64,000 bases of DNA from Albidovulum sediminicola (GTDB lineage: Bacteria > Pseudomonadota > Alphaproteobacteria > Rhodobacterales > Rhodobacteraceae): contig NZ_JAOWLA010000003.1 of NCBI RefSeq assembly GCF_025751575.1, positions 124,001 through 188,000 of the forward strand. Reading direction: 5' to 3'. Under the pieces are notes generated by a model. The model saw only the letters and a list, made by a program, of their open reading frames with translations. It was not told where the DNA came from and made no database searches. How positions within the stretch are numbered: the first letter of the stretch is position 1; each line of letters opens with the position of its first letter. Positions 34,486-44,634 of this stretch are shown here, in pieces. The translations under genes were made by a program, and so were the position numbers.

Positions 34486-34641
34486 TTTTCGCCTCCTGAA
34501 GGCCCATGCCGCCCCGCATGGCGCACTGTTCCCGCGCCTTTGCCGTGGCGGCTGCCATTTCAACCCGATATGACAGCCTTAGCGCAATCCGGTCCAAGTC
34601 GCAAAGGGCCGTAGGCAGTTTTTCGCTGAGGAGAAGACCCG

Positions 34642-35637
34642 ATGAAAGCAGTCCCGATGGTCGAGTTCTGGAGGGGCGGACTTCTCGAAAGCCTGCACCT
34701 GGGGCATGCCGTGATCTGCGACGCCACGGGCGGGATCGTCGAGGCCTGGGGCGACCCCGATGCGGTGATCTTTCCCCGCTCCGCCTGCAAGATGATCCAG
34801 GCGCTGCCGCTTGTCGAAAGCGGTGCGGCGGATGCGTTGGGGGTGGGGCCGTCGAGGCTGGCCCTGGCCTGCGCCAGCCACCAGGGCGCGGCGGTGCATT
34901 CCGATCTTGTGACGCGCTGGCTTGGGGATCTGGGGCTGGGCGAGAACGACCTGCGCTGCGGACCGCAGATGCCGCGCGACCATGCGGCCATGAGAGAGGT
35001 GCTGTGCAAGGGCGATAGCCCCTGCCAGATCCACAACAACTGCTCGGGCAAGCACACGGGCTTCCTGACGCTGGCCCGGCACCTGGGCGCGGGGCCCGAG
35101 TATCACGAGGTCGACCATCCGGTGCAGGCCGCCGTCCGGCAGGCGTTCGAGGAGGTGACTGGCCTTGCCTCGCCCGGCTACGGGATCGACGGTTGTTCGG
35201 CGCCGAACTTCGCGACGACGGTTCACGGCCTGGCCCGCGCCATGGCCTTTTTCGCAACCGCGGCGACCCGTTCGGACGGGCGCTCGAAGGCCGCCGATCG
35301 CCTCGTTTCGGCGATGACGGCCTTTCCCGAACTGGTCGCGGGCGAAGGTCGGTCCTGCACCAACCTGATGCGCGCGATGGGCGGCAAGGTGGCGGTCAAG
35401 ACCGGGGCGGAGGCGGTCTTCGTCGCGATCCTGCCCGAACGGGGGATAGGCATCGCGCTGAAGGTCCTCGACGGGGCCGATCGCGCCTCGGAGGCGGCGA
35501 TCACCGCGCTGCTGATCCGCCTGGGGGCGCTCGATCCCGGCCATCCGGTGGTCAAGCACTACCTGACCGGACCGATCATGAACCGCGCGGGGCTGGCCGT
35601 TGCCGAGCGTCGGTTGGCGCCCGGTTTCGCCGCCTGA
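34642..35637 (+). CDS. L-asparaginase II, rhizobial (PF06089) type
   Basis: Hydrolyses L-asparagine to aspartate and ammonia. The 331-residue protein belongs to the asparaginase II family typified by rhizobial enzymes, which is unrelated to E. coli AnsA/AnsB. Visible motifs: FPRSACKMIQALPLVE with the Ser-Lys pair (about 44-59), CSGKHTGFL (about 134-142) and GIDGCSAPNF (about 183-192). The ATG has a GAGGAGA site upstream. Single gene with a hairpin after it. Confidence 0.9.
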   Translation: MKAVPMVEFWRGGLLESLHLGHAVICDATGGIVEAWGDPDAVIFPRSACKMIQALPLVESGAADALGVGPSRLALACASHQGAAVHSDLVTRWLGDLGLGENDLRCGPQMPRDHAAMREVLCKGDSPCQIHNNCSGKHTGFLTLARHLGAGPEYHEVDHPVQAAVRQAFEEVTGLASPGYGIDGCSAPNFATTVHGLARAMAFFATAATRSDGRSKAADRLVSAMTAFPELVAGEGRSCTNLMRAMGGKVAVKTGAEAVFVAILPERGIGIALKVLDGADRASEAAITALLIRLGALDPGHPVVKHYLTGPIMNRAGLAVAERRLAPGFAA

Positions 35638-35645
35638 GACACGCG

Positions 35646-35678
35646 AACGGGCGCCCCGGATTGCCAGAGCGCCCGTTT
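35646..35678. terminator. Convergent terminator hairpin
   Basis: AACGGGCGC and GCGCCCGTT arms surround a 14-nt loop between the converging asparaginase and NfeD-like genes; TTTC follows on the plus strand. The T-tract is short, so confidence is moderate. Confidence 0.5.
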
Positions 35679-35696
35679 CGGCCGCGGTCGCGCGGC

Positions 35697-35975
35697 TCAG
35701 TTGTCGTTGATGTCCTTTTCCCAGATCTTCACTTGACCGCGCCGGCGCCCGAAGATCGCCCGAAGCACGGCCCAGCTCGCCAGAGAGGCGACGGCGAAGA
35801 CCAGCAGAAGCGCGGGCAGCGTCCCGCCGACAAGCCCAAGCCAGATGCCGATCCCGGTCAGCGTGGCCCCGCCCGCGAAGCCGAGGAAGATGAAGCCCGG
35901 CACCGCGACCTCCAGGATCGCCAGCACGACGCCCGCCGTCAGCCACACCCACCAGAGCTGCCAGAATTCCATCAC
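35697..35975 (-). CDS. NfeD-like membrane protein (short form)
   Basis: A 92-residue protein with three close hydrophobic segments (about 8-30, 34-48, 52-68) and a short hydrophilic tail. It corresponds to the short NfeD/YbbK type partner of SPFH proteins and lacks the serine-protease domain of long NfeD. It overlaps the SPFH gene by 4 nt. The pair probably organises membrane microdomains or membrane-protein quality control. Confidence 0.85.
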   Translation of the reverse strand: MMEFWQLWWVWLTAGVVLAILEVAVPGFIFLGFAGGATLTGIGIWLGLVGGTLPALLLVFAVASLASWAVLRAIFGRRRGQVKIWEKDINDN

Positions 35976-36853
35976 GCGCGTCCTTTCAACATCTTGAAGG
36001 CATCGCCGAAGGCATCAAGCGCCTGGGCCGGGACGATGACCGTCTGCTTGCCGGCGCCCTGGCCGACGGCGGTCAGCGCCTCCACCTGTTTCAGCGCCAC
36101 CTGGTATTGCGCGGCCTCGATGCCGTTTTCCTTGATCGCCTTGGCCACCACCTCGGTCGCGTAGGCTTCCGCCTCGGCCGAGATGCGCCGCGCCTTGGCC
36201 TGCTGTTCGGCGGCATATAGGTCGGCGTCGGCCCCAAGCTCGACCGCGCGCTTCTTGCCCTCGGCCTCGGTGACATGGGCGCGCCGCGCACGCTCGGCGT
36301 TCAACTGCTGCAGCATCGCGGCGCGCGTCGCCTCGTCAAGGTTCACGTCCAGGACCTCGGCCCGCGTCACCTCGATCCCCCAGTCGTCGACCATCGCCGC
36401 CACCTGCTCGCGCACCTTGCCGATCAGGTCGGCGCGGTTCGACTGCACCTGGTCGAGTTCCATCTTGCCGATTTCGCTGCGTACGATCCCGGCGACGGTC
36501 GTGGCGATGGCGCCGTCCACGTCGCGGATCCGGTAGACCGTCTTTTCCGGCTCGATGATGCGGTAGAAGACGCTGGTTTCGACCTTCACCAGCACGTTGT
36601 CCGAGGTGATGGCGTCCTGCAGCGCATTGGGAAGCTGGCGTTCGAGGATCGAGATCTTGTGCGCCACGCGGTCGAGGAAGGGCACGATGAAGTTGATGCC
36701 CGGCCCCAGGACCGCGCGCAGGCGGCCGAAACGCTCGACCACGTGCTTCTCGGACTGCGGGACGATCCGGACGCCGAGGAAGATGCAAAGTATGATGAAG
36801 ACGGCAATGGCCAGAAAGACCGCGTTGCCGCCAATGAGATCTTCAAATCGCAT
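35972..36853 (-). CDS. SPFH/stomatin-like membrane protein (QmcA type)
   Basis: A 293-residue band-7 protein: one N-terminal transmembrane helix (about 9-28), an SPFH domain with VPQSEKHVVERFGRL and GPGINFIVPF (about 29-60), then an Ala/Glu-rich coiled coil (about 180-250) for oligomerisation. This is the QmcA/YbbK arrangement. I use the ATG at 36853 (GGAGG 7 nt upstream) rather than the TTG two codons earlier. Operon with the NfeD-like gene. Confidence 0.9.
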   Translation of the reverse strand: MRFEDLIGGNAVFLAIAVFIILCIFLGVRIVPQSEKHVVERFGRLRAVLGPGINFIVPFLDRVAHKISILERQLPNALQDAITSDNVLVKVETSVFYRIIEPEKTVYRIRDVDGAIATTVAGIVRSEIGKMELDQVQSNRADLIGKVREQVAAMVDDWGIEVTRAEVLDVNLDEATRAAMLQQLNAERARRAHVTEAEGKKRAVELGADADLYAAEQQAKARRISAEAEAYATEVVAKAIKENGIEAAQYQVALKQVEALTAVGQGAGKQTVIVPAQALDAFGDAFKMLKGRA

Positions 36854-36968
36854 TCTCAATCCTCCGAAGACTATCCATTAGGAATATGCCCCGCATGGAG
36901 GGTGGTGAAAAGACACTGGATGGGGGGAAACGGCGCGGTCCTCTCCCCCTGTTGCCGGGCTGCGCAAG

Positions 36969-36998
36969 CAAAAGGCCGCGGCGTTGCCTGCCGCGGCC
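36969..36998 (-). terminator. Terminator of pckA
   Basis: On the minus strand GGCCGCGGC, an 8-nt loop region and GCCGCGGCC are followed by TTTTGCTT, about 25 nt past the pckA stop. Confidence 0.8.
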
Positions 36999-37023
36999 CG
37001 TTGTGCAAGGTCGAAGCGAAGGC

Positions 37024-38622
37024 TCAGCCGATCGCGGCGGCCTGAACCTCTGCGTCGATATAGGGCACATACTGGGCGAAATTGTCCGCGAACATGCCCA
37101 CGAGCTTGCGGGCCTGCGCGTCATAGGCGGTCGGGTCCGCCCAAGTGTAGCGCGGATCCAGAAGCGCGTCCTCGACCCCCGGGACCGAAACCGGAACCTC
37201 GAAGCCGAAGTTCTTGTCCTTGCGGAACTCCACGGCATTGAGCGACCCGTCGAGCGCGGCGGTCAGAAGCGCGCGGGTGGCCCGGATCGGCATGCGCCGG
37301 CCGGTGCCGTAGGCGCCACCCGTCCAGCCGGTGTTGACCAGCCAGCAGGTCGCCCCGTGATGCGCGATCTGTTCCTGAAGGAGCTTGCCGTAGACCTCGG
37401 GGCGGCGCGGCATGAAGGGCGCGCCGAAGCAGGTCGAGAAGGTCGGAAGCGGCTCGGTCACGCCGACCTCGGTGCCCGGCGTCTTCGAGGTGAAGCCCGA
37501 CAGGAAGTGATACATCGCCTGCGCGGGCGTCAGACGCGCGATCGGCGGCAGCACGCCATAGGCGTCGCAGGTCAGCATGATCACGTTTTTCGGGTGCCCG
37601 CCCATGCCGGTGCCCGAGGCGTTGGAGATGTACTCCAGCGGGTAGGCGCAGCGCATGTTGTCGGTGATCGAGTTGTCCTCGAAGTCGAGCGCGAGCGTCT
37701 CGGGGTCGAAAACCATGTTCTCGACGACCGTGCCGAACTTAGAGGTGGTGGCGAAGATCTCGGGCTCCGCCTCGGCCGAGAGGTTGATGGTCTTGGCATA
37801 GCAGCCGCCTTCGAAGTTGAAGGTACCCTTGCCAGACCAGCCGTGTTCGTCATCGCCGATCAGCACGCGCGAGGGGTCGGCCGACAGCGTCGTCTTGCCG
37901 GTCCCCGAAAGGCCGAAGAAGACGGCGGCGTCATCGGGGTTGTCGATCGCGTGGTTGGCCGAGCAGTGCATCGCCATGACGCCCTTGCCCGGAAGGATGT
38001 AGTTGAGAAGCGTGAAGACCGACTTCTTGTTCTCGCCCGCATAAGCGGTGTTGGCGATCAGGATCAGCTTGCGGTCGAAGTTCAGCGCGATGACCGTTTC
38101 CGAGCGGCAGCCATGGCGCGCGGGGTCGGCCTTGAACGACGGGCAGTTGATGATCGTGAATTCGGGGATGAAGCTGTCAAGCTCGTCGCGCGAGGGGCGG
38201 CGCAGCAGGTGGCGGATGAAGAGCCCGTGCCAGGCCAGTTCCGTCACGACCCGCACGTCGAGCCGGTGTTCGGGATCGGCGCCGCCGAAGAGGTCCTGAA
38301 CGAAATAGTCGCGCCCCTTCATGTGCGCGACCATATCGTCATAGAGCGTGTCGAAGGCTTCGGGGGACATCGGTTTGTTGTTGTCCCACCAGATCGTATC
38401 CTCGACCGACGGAGTTCGCACCACGAACTTGTCCTTGGGAGAGCGGCCGGTGTGCTTGCCAGTGGTCACGAGGAAGGCGCCGCCCGTGCCCAGCGTGCCC
38501 TCGTCACGCTTGAGTGCCGCTTCGATCAGCGCAGGCTCCAGCAGGTTGTAATAGACAGTGCCAAGCCCCGCGATCCCATGGTCTTCCAATCGCTGCGAGG
38601 GGTTTACCCGTCCTGTCATCAT
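37024..38622 (-). CDS. pckA: Phosphoenolpyruvate carboxykinase (ATP)
   Basis: Converts oxaloacetate and ATP to PEP, the entry step of gluconeogenesis. The 532-residue protein has the kinase P-loop [15 protein letters not shown] (about 232-246), the PEPCK-specific [10 protein letters not shown]-like motif ([10 protein letters not shown], about 57-66) and the metal-binding DDEHGW motif (about 253-258). It starts with two adjacent ATG codons. It is divergent from chvI; in Agrobacterium a pckA next to chvG-chvI is known to be acid-induced through ChvGI, so shared control is plausible here. Confidence 0.96.
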   Translation of the reverse strand: MMTGRVNPSQRLEDHGIAGLGTVYYNLLEPALIEAALKRDEGTLGTGGAFLVTTGKHTGRSPKDKFVVRTPSVEDTIWWDNNKPMSPEAFDTLYDDMVAHMKGRDYFVQDLFGGADPEHRLDVRVVTELAWHGLFIRHLLRRPSRDELDSFIPEFTIINCPSFKADPARHGCRSETVIALNFDRKLILIANTAYAGENKKSVFTLLNYILPGKGVMAMHCSANHAIDNPDDAAVFFGLSGTGKTTLSADPSRVLIGDDEHGWSGKGTFNFEGGCYAKTINLSAEAEPEIFATTSKFGTVVENMVFDPETLALDFEDNSITDNMRCAYPLEYISNASGTGMGGHPKNVIMLTCDAYGVLPPIARLTPAQAMYHFLSGFTSKTPGTEVGVTEPLPTFSTCFGAPFMPRRPEVYGKLLQEQIAHHGATCWLVNTGWTGGAYGTGRRMPIRATRALLTAALDGSLNAVEFRKDKNFGFEVPVSVPGVEDALLDPRYTWADPTAYDAQARKLVGMFADNFAQYVPYIDAEVQAAAIG

Positions 38623-39026
38623 GTGTCGCTCCTGGCGCCGGAAACCGGCTTCTAGACAATCCCAAACACGCCTATGCCATCATTTTCCGGCAGTTTTCGG
38701 GCGCGCGCCGGGCATTCGCGGGTCCGGCAGGGCCCCTATAACACGAGCTTGAAAGCGGGAACCAGCAGCGTTGCCGGTCGTTAGCGCCATCATTTCCTGT
38801 TTAGCGCAACCACCGGCAGAACTGTGCCGCGATTGTGGCCGACGGCCCCTGAACTGCGGCAAATCCGCAAGGTTCGGCAAAAAATTCCGCATGCGCCGCG
38901 GCAAGCCGGCAATGATTCGCAGTTAGATATTGATTCACACCGCCGGAGAAGGGACTATGTGGCAAAATATCGGCAGTCGGATTGCAGGCGATCGAGGCCG
39001 GGGCGAGCAGTACGAAGGAATAACAA
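38623..39026. promoter_or_regulatory. 404-bp divergent pckA/chvI regulatory region
   Basis: No protein-coding gene is apparent. It should contain the promoters of both pckA and chvI. The most striking structure is the direct repeat TTAGCGC at 38781-38787 and 38801-38807, exactly 20 bp apart, which would put the copies on the same helix face, as expected for an OmpR-type response regulator. The stretch 38870-38990 is AT-richer than its surroundings and leads into the chvI ribosome-binding site (GAAGGAA, 39016-39022). Confidence 0.5.
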
Positions 39027-39728
39027 ATGTCCAGGATAGCGTTGGTCGATGATGACAGGAATATCCTGACCTCGGTCTCCATGACGCTTGAAGCCGAAGG
39101 GTTCGAGGTCGAGACCTACAACGACGGGCAATCCGCGCTCGACGCCTTCAACAAACGCATGCCCGACATGGCCGTTCTCGACATCAAGATGCCGCGCATG
39201 GACGGGATGGACCTGCTTCAGCGGCTGCGGCAGAAGACCTCGATGCCGATCATCTTCCTGACCTCGAAGGATGATGAGATCGATGAGGTTCTGGGCCTGC
39301 GCATGGGCGCGGACGACTATGTCAAGAAGCCGTTCTCCCAACGCCTGCTGGTCGAGCGTATCCGCGCGCTCCTGCGCCGTCAGGAGGCCATCGCCTCGGG
39401 CGAGGTCGCGACCACCGAGGAAACCAAGATGATGACGCGCGGGGCCCTGACCATGGACCCGCTGCGCCACTCCGTCAGCTGGAAGGGGCGCGACGTGGCC
39501 CTGACGGTGACCGAGTTCCTTCTGCTTCAGGCGCTTGCCCAGCGGCCCGGCTTCGTGAAAAGCCGCGACCAGCTGATGGATGTCGCCTATGACGACCAGG
39601 TGTATGTCGATGACCGCACGATCGACAGCCACATCAAGCGCCTGCGCAAGAAGATGCGGATGGTCGATGACGAATTCTCGGCCATCGAGACGCTTTACGG
39701 TATCGGTTACCGATACAACGAAGAATGA
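39027..39728 (+). CDS. chvI: Response regulator ChvI
   Basis: OmpR/PhoB-type regulator, 233 residues. The receiver domain holds the phosphorylatable Asp52 ([12 protein letters not shown]), acidic residues Asp8-Asp10 and Lys of VKKPFSQR near 104. The C-terminal winged helix (about 130-230) includes [15 protein letters not shown]. In alphaproteobacteria ChvI controls cell-envelope, acid and symbiosis or virulence genes. It is coupled to chvG by an ATGA overlap and heads an operon running to ptsH. Confidence 0.95.
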   Translation: MSRIALVDDDRNILTSVSMTLEAEGFEVETYNDGQSALDAFNKRMPDMAVLDIKMPRMDGMDLLQRLRQKTSMPIIFLTSKDDEIDEVLGLRMGADDYVKKPFSQRLLVERIRALLRRQEAIASGEVATTEETKMMTRGALTMDPLRHSVSWKGRDVALTVTEFLLLQALAQRPGFVKSRDQLMDVAYDDQVYVDDRTIDSHIKRLRKKMRMVDDEFSAIETLYGIGYRYNEE

Positions 39729-41458
39729 GCATCGCCGAAAGGTTCCGACTGCTCGACCGAAGAAAGCCGGCAAGCCGCGTGGATGTCGTGCTGGGGGAAG
39801 ATTGGGTTTCCCCCGACGGCTACATCGACCAGGAACTGCGGGCCGGCCGGGAACGGCGCAGCCTGATCGGGTTGAACCGTTCGCCGCTCGCCCGCAAGAT
39901 CATCATTTTCAACCTGATGGCCATGGTCCTGCTGGTTGCGGGCGTGCTTTACCTCAACCCGTTCCGGGACAGCCTGGCGATCCAGCGGGAAACCGGACTG
40001 GTCTCCGAGGCGCAGTTGATCGCCGACGTGTTCGAGGTGCAGTTGCCGCTCTCCGGCCCGGTCAATATCGCGACTTCGGACGGGATCGACGCCCATGGCA
40101 CGCTCGACGGGATGGAGATCCCGGAGGGGGTCGAGCTTTTCGTCTTCGACCTGACCGGCGCGCCGGTGGTCAGCACCCTGGGTGCCGAGCGCCCCCAGCC
40201 GGAGACCGTCGAGGGCTTGAAGGAAGATCGTCGCCCGACGATCATCACCGACCTTTTGAACGGCATCTGGAACGGTATGTCGGCGCTGTTCTCCTTCCAG
40301 GATCCGGTCGAATATTCGATCTCGGCGCGCGACCTCGCCGAGCTGCTGGTCGCCGACGCGCTTGACGGGGAGACGCGCTTTTCCTCGGCGCTTGACGCCG
40401 CGGGCGGGACGATCTTCGCGGTCGCCACGCCGATCCGGCGCGGTGACGACGTCGTCGGCGTCGTGGCCCTGACCTCCGCCGCGAGCGAGATCGACCGCCT
40501 TGTCCGGGTCGAGCGCGAGCAGATCCTGGAGATGTTCTTCGTCGCGGCCTTCGTGTCGATCGGGCTCAGCCTGCTGTTGGCCTCCACCATCGCCAACCCG
40601 CTTTCCGACCTTGCCGCCGCGGCCGAGCTTGGCCGGGATAAGAATGCCCGCAAGCTCAACCCCGGCCGCGTGCGCATCCCGGACCTGACCGCCCGCCCGG
40701 ACGAGATCGGGCGGCTTTCCGGCGCGATGCGCGGCATGGTCGCGGCCCTTTACGACCGGATCGAGTCGAACGAACAGTTCGCCGCCGATGTCGCGCATGA
40801 GATCAAGAACCCGCTGGCGTCGCTGCGCTCTGCCGTGGGGACGCTGCGGATGGCCAAGCGCGAGGATCACCGCGAGAAGCTGCTCGACGTGATCGACCAC
40901 GATGTGCGCCGTCTCGACCGGCTGGTCAGCGACATTTCCAACGCCTCCCGGCTCGACAGCGAGCTGGTCCGTGAGGAAGAGGAGGTCTTCGACCTGATCA
41001 AGACGCTCGGCGGGATCACGCAGTATTTCGGCGACGAGGCCAAGGGCAAGGGCATCGACTTCATCACCGACCTGCCGCCGGATGCGATCAAGATCACCGG
41101 GCTCGAGGCACGTCTTGCGCAGGTCTTCGTCAACCTGATCTCGAACGCGATGTCGTTCTGCGAAAAGGGCGATGCGGTTCGTGTCTGGGCGCGCAAGCGT
41201 GAAAACCGGGTGCTCGTGGTGGTCGAGGACACCGGCCCCGGGATCCCCGACCAGGCACTGACAAAGATCTTCAAGCGCTTCTACTCGGAACGGCCGGTCG
41301 GCCAGTTCGGCAACCATTCCGGTCTTGGCCTTGCGATCTCCAAGCAGATCGTCGAGGCGCATGGCGGCGTGATCTGGGCCGAGAATATCCGCACCGCCGA
41401 TTCAGACCTGAACACGCCGCCGCTTGGTGCGCGGTTCGTGGTGGGTCTGCCCTTGTGA
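39725..41458 (+). CDS. chvG: Sensor histidine kinase ChvG
   Basis: 577-residue partner of ChvI. Two membrane helices at about 58-78 and 272-295 flank a periplasmic sensor domain. A HAMP segment follows, then the phosphoacceptor His358 in [12 protein letters not shown] and the ATPase motifs [16 protein letters not shown] and GLGLAIS. In rhizobia the periplasmic inhibitor ExoR binds this type of kinase; no exoR homologue is seen nearby. Its 3' end overlaps hprK. Confidence 0.95.
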   Translation: MSIAERFRLLDRRKPASRVDVVLGEDWVSPDGYIDQELRAGRERRSLIGLNRSPLARKIIIFNLMAMVLLVAGVLYLNPFRDSLAIQRETGLVSEAQLIADVFEVQLPLSGPVNIATSDGIDAHGTLDGMEIPEGVELFVFDLTGAPVVSTLGAERPQPETVEGLKEDRRPTIITDLLNGIWNGMSALFSFQDPVEYSISARDLAELLVADALDGETRFSSALDAAGGTIFAVATPIRRGDDVVGVVALTSAASEIDRLVRVEREQILEMFFVAAFVSIGLSLLLASTIANPLSDLAAAAELGRDKNARKLNPGRVRIPDLTARPDEIGRLSGAMRGMVAALYDRIESNEQFAADVAHEIKNPLASLRSAVGTLRMAKREDHREKLLDVIDHDVRRLDRLVSDISNASRLDSELVREEEEVFDLIKTLGGITQYFGDEAKGKGIDFITDLPPDAIKITGLEARLAQVFVNLISNAMSFCEKGDAVRVWARKRENRVLVVVEDTGPGIPDQALTKIFKRFYSERPVGQFGNHSGLGLAISKQIVEAHGGVIWAENIRTADSDLNTPPLGARFVVGLPL

Positions 41459-41889
41459 CCCCCGGGCCGGCGGCAGCGACGGTCCTTCATGCCAGCTGCG
41501 TCAGCCTGGAGGGGCGGGGGGTGCTCATCCTCGGACCTTCGGGCTCGGGGAAATCGGCGCTGGCGCTGCAACTCATGGCCCTTGGCTGCACCCTCGTCGC
41601 CGATGACGGTGTCCGGGTCGAGGCGCGCGGCGGTCAGGCCCTGGCCAGCGCGCCCGAGGCCATCCGCGGCATGATCGAGGCACGCGGCGTCGGCCTGCTC
41701 GCCGCCGAGACCGCCCCGGCGGCGGCCGTCGTCCTGGCCGTCGACCTGTCGCAGGAGGAGACGGAGCGGCTGCCACCCCATCGAGACATCGTGATCGCCG
41801 AATGCGTCGTTCCTGTGCTTCACAGAGTCGAGAGCGTCCATTTTGTCGCGGCGATCCTGCAATATCTCAAGGCAGGACGTCGCGCGTGA
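41455..41889 (+). CDS. hprK: HPr kinase/phosphorylase, short alphaproteobacterial form
   Basis: 144 residues, corresponding only to the catalytic domain of the longer Firmicutes enzyme, which is normal for alphaproteobacteria. The P-loop GPSGSGKS is at 27-34 and [11 protein letters not shown] (about 47-57) follows. It should phosphorylate Ser46 of the HPr encoded four genes downstream. The start is GTG, overlapping the chvG stop; its own stop overlaps the rapZ start. Confidence 0.92.
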   Translation: MTPGPAAATVLHASCVSLEGRGVLILGPSGSGKSALALQLMALGCTLVADDGVRVEARGGQALASAPEAIRGMIEARGVGLLAAETAPAAAVVLAVDLSQEETERLPPHRDIVIAECVVPVLHRVESVHFVAAILQYLKAGRRA

Positions 41890-42812
41890 GTGACACGATG
41901 AACAGCCGACCGCAAGACAAGGCCGGGCAGGGCCTGGTGTTGGTGACCGGCCCCTCGGGCGCCGGACGCTCGACCGCGTTGCGCGCGCTTGAGGATCTGG
42001 GCTACGAGCCGATCGACAACCTGCCGCTAAGCCTGATCCCGCGCCTTCTGGACGGGCCGCCGATCCAGCGCCCGCTGGCGCTGGGGATCGACGTGCGCAA
42101 CCGGGACTTCTCCGTCGCGGGCCTGATCGAGTTGATCGACGCGCTGACCGCGCGGCCCGAGGTGTCGCCCGAGGTGCTGTTCCTCGACTGCCGGGCCGAC
42201 GAGCTGGTGCGGCGCTACGGCGAGACGCGGCGCCGCCATCCCCTCTCCCCCGAAGAGACGCCCTCCGACGGGGTGCAAAGCGAGATCGACCTTCTGGTCC
42301 CGATCCGCGCGCGCGCGGATGTGCTGATCGACACCTCCGACCTGTCGCCCCATGACCTCAAGGCCGAGGTCGTGCGCTGGTTCGACCGGACCACGGGCGG
42401 GCGGCTTGCGGTGTCGGTACAGTCCTTTTCCTACAAGCGCGGGGTGCCGCGCGGGCTCGACCTGATGTTCGATTGCCGCTTTCTGAGAAACCCGCATTGG
42501 GAGGAGGCGCTGCGCCCGCTTGACGGGCGCGATCCGGCCGTGGCGGGCTATGTGGCCGAAGACCCGCGTTTCGCGGAGTTCTTCGACCGTGTGCGCGATC
42601 TGATCCTGTTTTTGCTGCCTGCGCAGGTCGCTGAGGGCAAAAGCCATCTGGCCATCGGCTTCGGTTGTACCGGAGGGCAACACCGCAGCATTGCAGTTGC
42701 AGAAAAAATGGCCAAAGAGCTTGCGGAGGCAGGGTGGCAGGTGTCTAAGAGGCATCGGGAATTGGAACGCCGCACGGCCACGGCCGCGGCATTGCAGGGT
42801 GAGAGGGCGTGA
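41886..42812 (+). CDS. rapZ: RNase adapter / nucleotide-binding protein RapZ
   Basis: A 308-residue protein (from the GTG at 41886; an ATG four codons later is possible). The N-terminal P-loop reads GPSGAGRST (22-30), with Arg in place of the usual Walker Lys, and [15 protein letters not shown] follows. The C-terminal domain contains [14 protein letters not shown], the phosphate-binding motif of RapZ. In E. coli it guides small-RNA decay for glucosamine-6-phosphate synthase; the alphaproteobacterial role is less clear, but it is consistently found in this PTS cluster. Confidence 0.92.
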   Translation: MSDTMNSRPQDKAGQGLVLVTGPSGAGRSTALRALEDLGYEPIDNLPLSLIPRLLDGPPIQRPLALGIDVRNRDFSVAGLIELIDALTARPEVSPEVLFLDCRADELVRRYGETRRRHPLSPEETPSDGVQSEIDLLVPIRARADVLIDTSDLSPHDLKAEVVRWFDRTTGGRLAVSVQSFSYKRGVPRGLDLMFDCRFLRNPHWEEALRPLDGRDPAVAGYVAEDPRFAEFFDRVRDLILFLLPAQVAEGKSHLAIGFGCTGGQHRSIAVAEKMAKELAEAGWQVSKRHRELERRTATAAALQGERA

Positions 42813-43213
42813 TCGGGGTCGTGATCGTCGCACATGGCGGTTTGGCACGCGAATACCTCGCGGCGGTCGAGCATGTCGTCGGCAAGCAGTCCGGTATTCG
42901 GGCCATCGCGATCGAAGAGGATCACGACCGCGCCGAAAAGCAGGACGAGATCCGCGCCGCCGCCGATGCGGTCGACCAAGGCGACGGCGTGGTCGTGGTG
43001 ACGGACATGTTCGGCGGTTCGCCCTCCAACCTGTCGCTTTGCGCCTGTGAGCGTCAGAACCGCCGGATCATCTACGGCGCCAACCTGCCGATGCTGATCA
43101 AGCTCGCGAAATCGCGCAACCTGTCGGTGACCGATGCCGTGGCGACCGCGCTCGACGCGGGGCGCAAGTATATCAATGTCTATGCCGGCGGGGCCGGGCA
43201 GGTGCGGCCGTGA
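42809..43213 (+). CDS. PTS EIIA-Man family protein
   Basis: A 134-residue stand-alone mannose-type EIIA domain with the phosphorylatable His9 in VIVAHGGLA and DMFGGSPSN near 68-76. There is no EIIB, EIIC or EIID gene with it, so it should act in regulation rather than sugar uptake. The start is GTG, overlapping rapZ; it in turn overlaps the HPr gene. Confidence 0.93.
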   Translation: MIGVVIVAHGGLAREYLAAVEHVVGKQSGIRAIAIEEDHDRAEKQDEIRAAADAVDQGDGVVVVTDMFGGSPSNLSLCACERQNRRIIYGANLPMLIKLAKSRNLSVTDAVATALDAGRKYINVYAGGAGQVRP

Positions 43214-43479
43214 CCGAATGCATTTTGAAGATCGTCAATGAAAAGGGGCTCCATGCCCGCGCCTCGGCGAAGTTCGTCGAGGTGGTCGAAGCCCATGACG
43301 CGACCGCCGAGGTCGAGAAGGACGGGATGAGCGCCTCGGGCGATTCCATCATGGGCTTGCTGATGCTGGCGGCCTCGCGCGGCACCTCGATCACCGTACG
43401 CACCGATGGTGCCGAGGCAGAGAAGCTGGCCCATGCGCTCAGCGCGCTCGTCGCCGACCGGTTCGGCGAGGGGAACTGA
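43210..43479 (+). CDS. ptsH: Phosphocarrier protein HPr
   Basis: 89 residues with both HPr phosphorylation sites: His15 in EKGLHARASAKF and Ser46 in SGDSIMGLLML. The Ser46 site matches the presence of HprK. The EI enzyme (ptsP or ptsI) is not in the window. Last gene of the chvI-to-ptsH operon. Confidence 0.95.
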   Translation: MTECILKIVNEKGLHARASAKFVEVVEAHDATAEVEKDGMSASGDSIMGLLMLAASRGTSITVRTDGAEAEKLAHALSALVADRFGEGN

Positions 43480-43531
43480 CCCCGAAGCAGCGAACGCCCC
43501 GCCGCAGGACGGGGCGAAACCATGGCGCCGA

Positions 43532-44407
43532 TCAGCGCGTCGGCACCGGCACTTCGCCGCGGTAGTCGTAGAAGCCGCGCTGGGTCTTGCGGCCGAGCCA
43601 TCCAGCCTCGACATATTTCGTCAGAAGCGGGCAGGGGCGGTACTTGGTGTCGGCAAGCCCGTCGTGCAGCACGTTCATGATCGCAAGGCAGGTGTCGAGG
43701 CCGATGAAGTCGGCCAGTTCCAGCGGCCCCATAGGGTGGTTCGCGCCAAGCTTCAGTGACTCGTCGATCGAGCGGACCGAGCCCACGCCCTCGTAAAGCG
43801 TATAGACCGCCTCGTTGATCATCGGCATCAGGATGCGGTTGACGATGAAGGCGGGGAAGTCCTCGGCGCTGGCGGCGGTCTTGCCCAGCTTTTCGACCAC
43901 GGCCAGAAGCGCCCGGTAGGTCGGCTCGTCCGTCGCGATCCCGCGGATCAGCTCGACAAGCTGCATCACGGGCACCGGGTTCATGAAATGGAACCCCATG
44001 AACTTTTCCGGCCGGTCGGTGCGACTCGCAAGCCGGGTGATGGAGATCGAGGAGGTGTTGGAGGTCAGGATCGTCGTGGGCTTCAGATGCGGCAGCAGAT
44101 CCTCGAAGATCGCCTGCTTGACCGTCTCCCGCTCGGTCGCGGCCTCGATCACCAGATCGGTCTGGCCGAGGTCGGAGAGTTTCAGCGTCGTCTTGATGCG
44201 CGCCAGCGCGGCGTCATGGTCAGCCTCGCTGATCTTGCCGCGCGAGGCCTGGCGTTCCAGGTTCCGGTCAATCAGCGCGACGGCCTTGTCGAGCGCGGGC
44301 TGCGTGATGTCGTTCAACAGCACGTCGAAGCCGGCAAGGGCGAAAACATGGGCGATTCCGTTGCCCATCTGGCCCGCGCCCACGATGCCCACAGTCTTGA
44401 TGTCCAT
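43532..44407 (-). CDS. hbd: 3-hydroxybutyryl-CoA dehydrogenase
   Basis: NAD(P)-dependent oxidation or reduction of 3-hydroxyacyl-CoA in butyrate, poly-hydroxybutyrate or fatty-acid metabolism. The 291-residue protein has the Rossmann motif GIVGAGQMGNGIAHV (about 7-21), the NTSSISITRLA motif (about 116-126), GFHFMNPVPVMQLVE with the catalytic His (about 137-151) and a C-terminal helical domain. Often linked to etfAB in this order, but those genes are outside the window. Confidence 0.93.
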   Translation of the reverse strand: MDIKTVGIVGAGQMGNGIAHVFALAGFDVLLNDITQPALDKAVALIDRNLERQASRGKISEADHDAALARIKTTLKLSDLGQTDLVIEAATERETVKQAIFEDLLPHLKPTTILTSNTSSISITRLASRTDRPEKFMGFHFMNPVPVMQLVELIRGIATDEPTYRALLAVVEKLGKTAASAEDFPAFIVNRILMPMINEAVYTLYEGVGSVRSIDESLKLGANHPMGPLELADFIGLDTCLAIMNVLHDGLADTKYRPCPLLTKYVEAGWLGRKTQRGFYDYRGEVPVPTR

Positions 44408-44634
44408 GCCAGTTCTCCGCTTTTCGCTATGACCTTATGCACCCCCAGCGCTGCGGCGCAAGGCGTAAGCCGGGGCGCGCTGGTCCGAAGCCCCTCCGAA
44501 GGCCCGAGGAAGGCCGAAATTCCGGTGGCGCAACTGTGACGCGAGGTCCTTCGAATGACCTTCGACCTGCCTTTTTTCGGTCAATGAGCGGCGGGATATT
44601 ACGCCTTGGGGGCGCATTGACGAGGCAACGAAAA

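Noticed and set aside
41951-41977. Loss of the Walker A lysine in RapZ (Arg instead) as a sign of inactivation
   Set aside because: As far as I recall, GAGRST is common in alphaproteobacterial RapZ proteins, and the rest of the protein is intact.
43496-43516. Hairpin GCCCCG/CGGGGC between ptsH and hbd as a terminator
   Set aside because: No T-tract on either strand, so a terminator call is not supported, although the convergent position would suit one.
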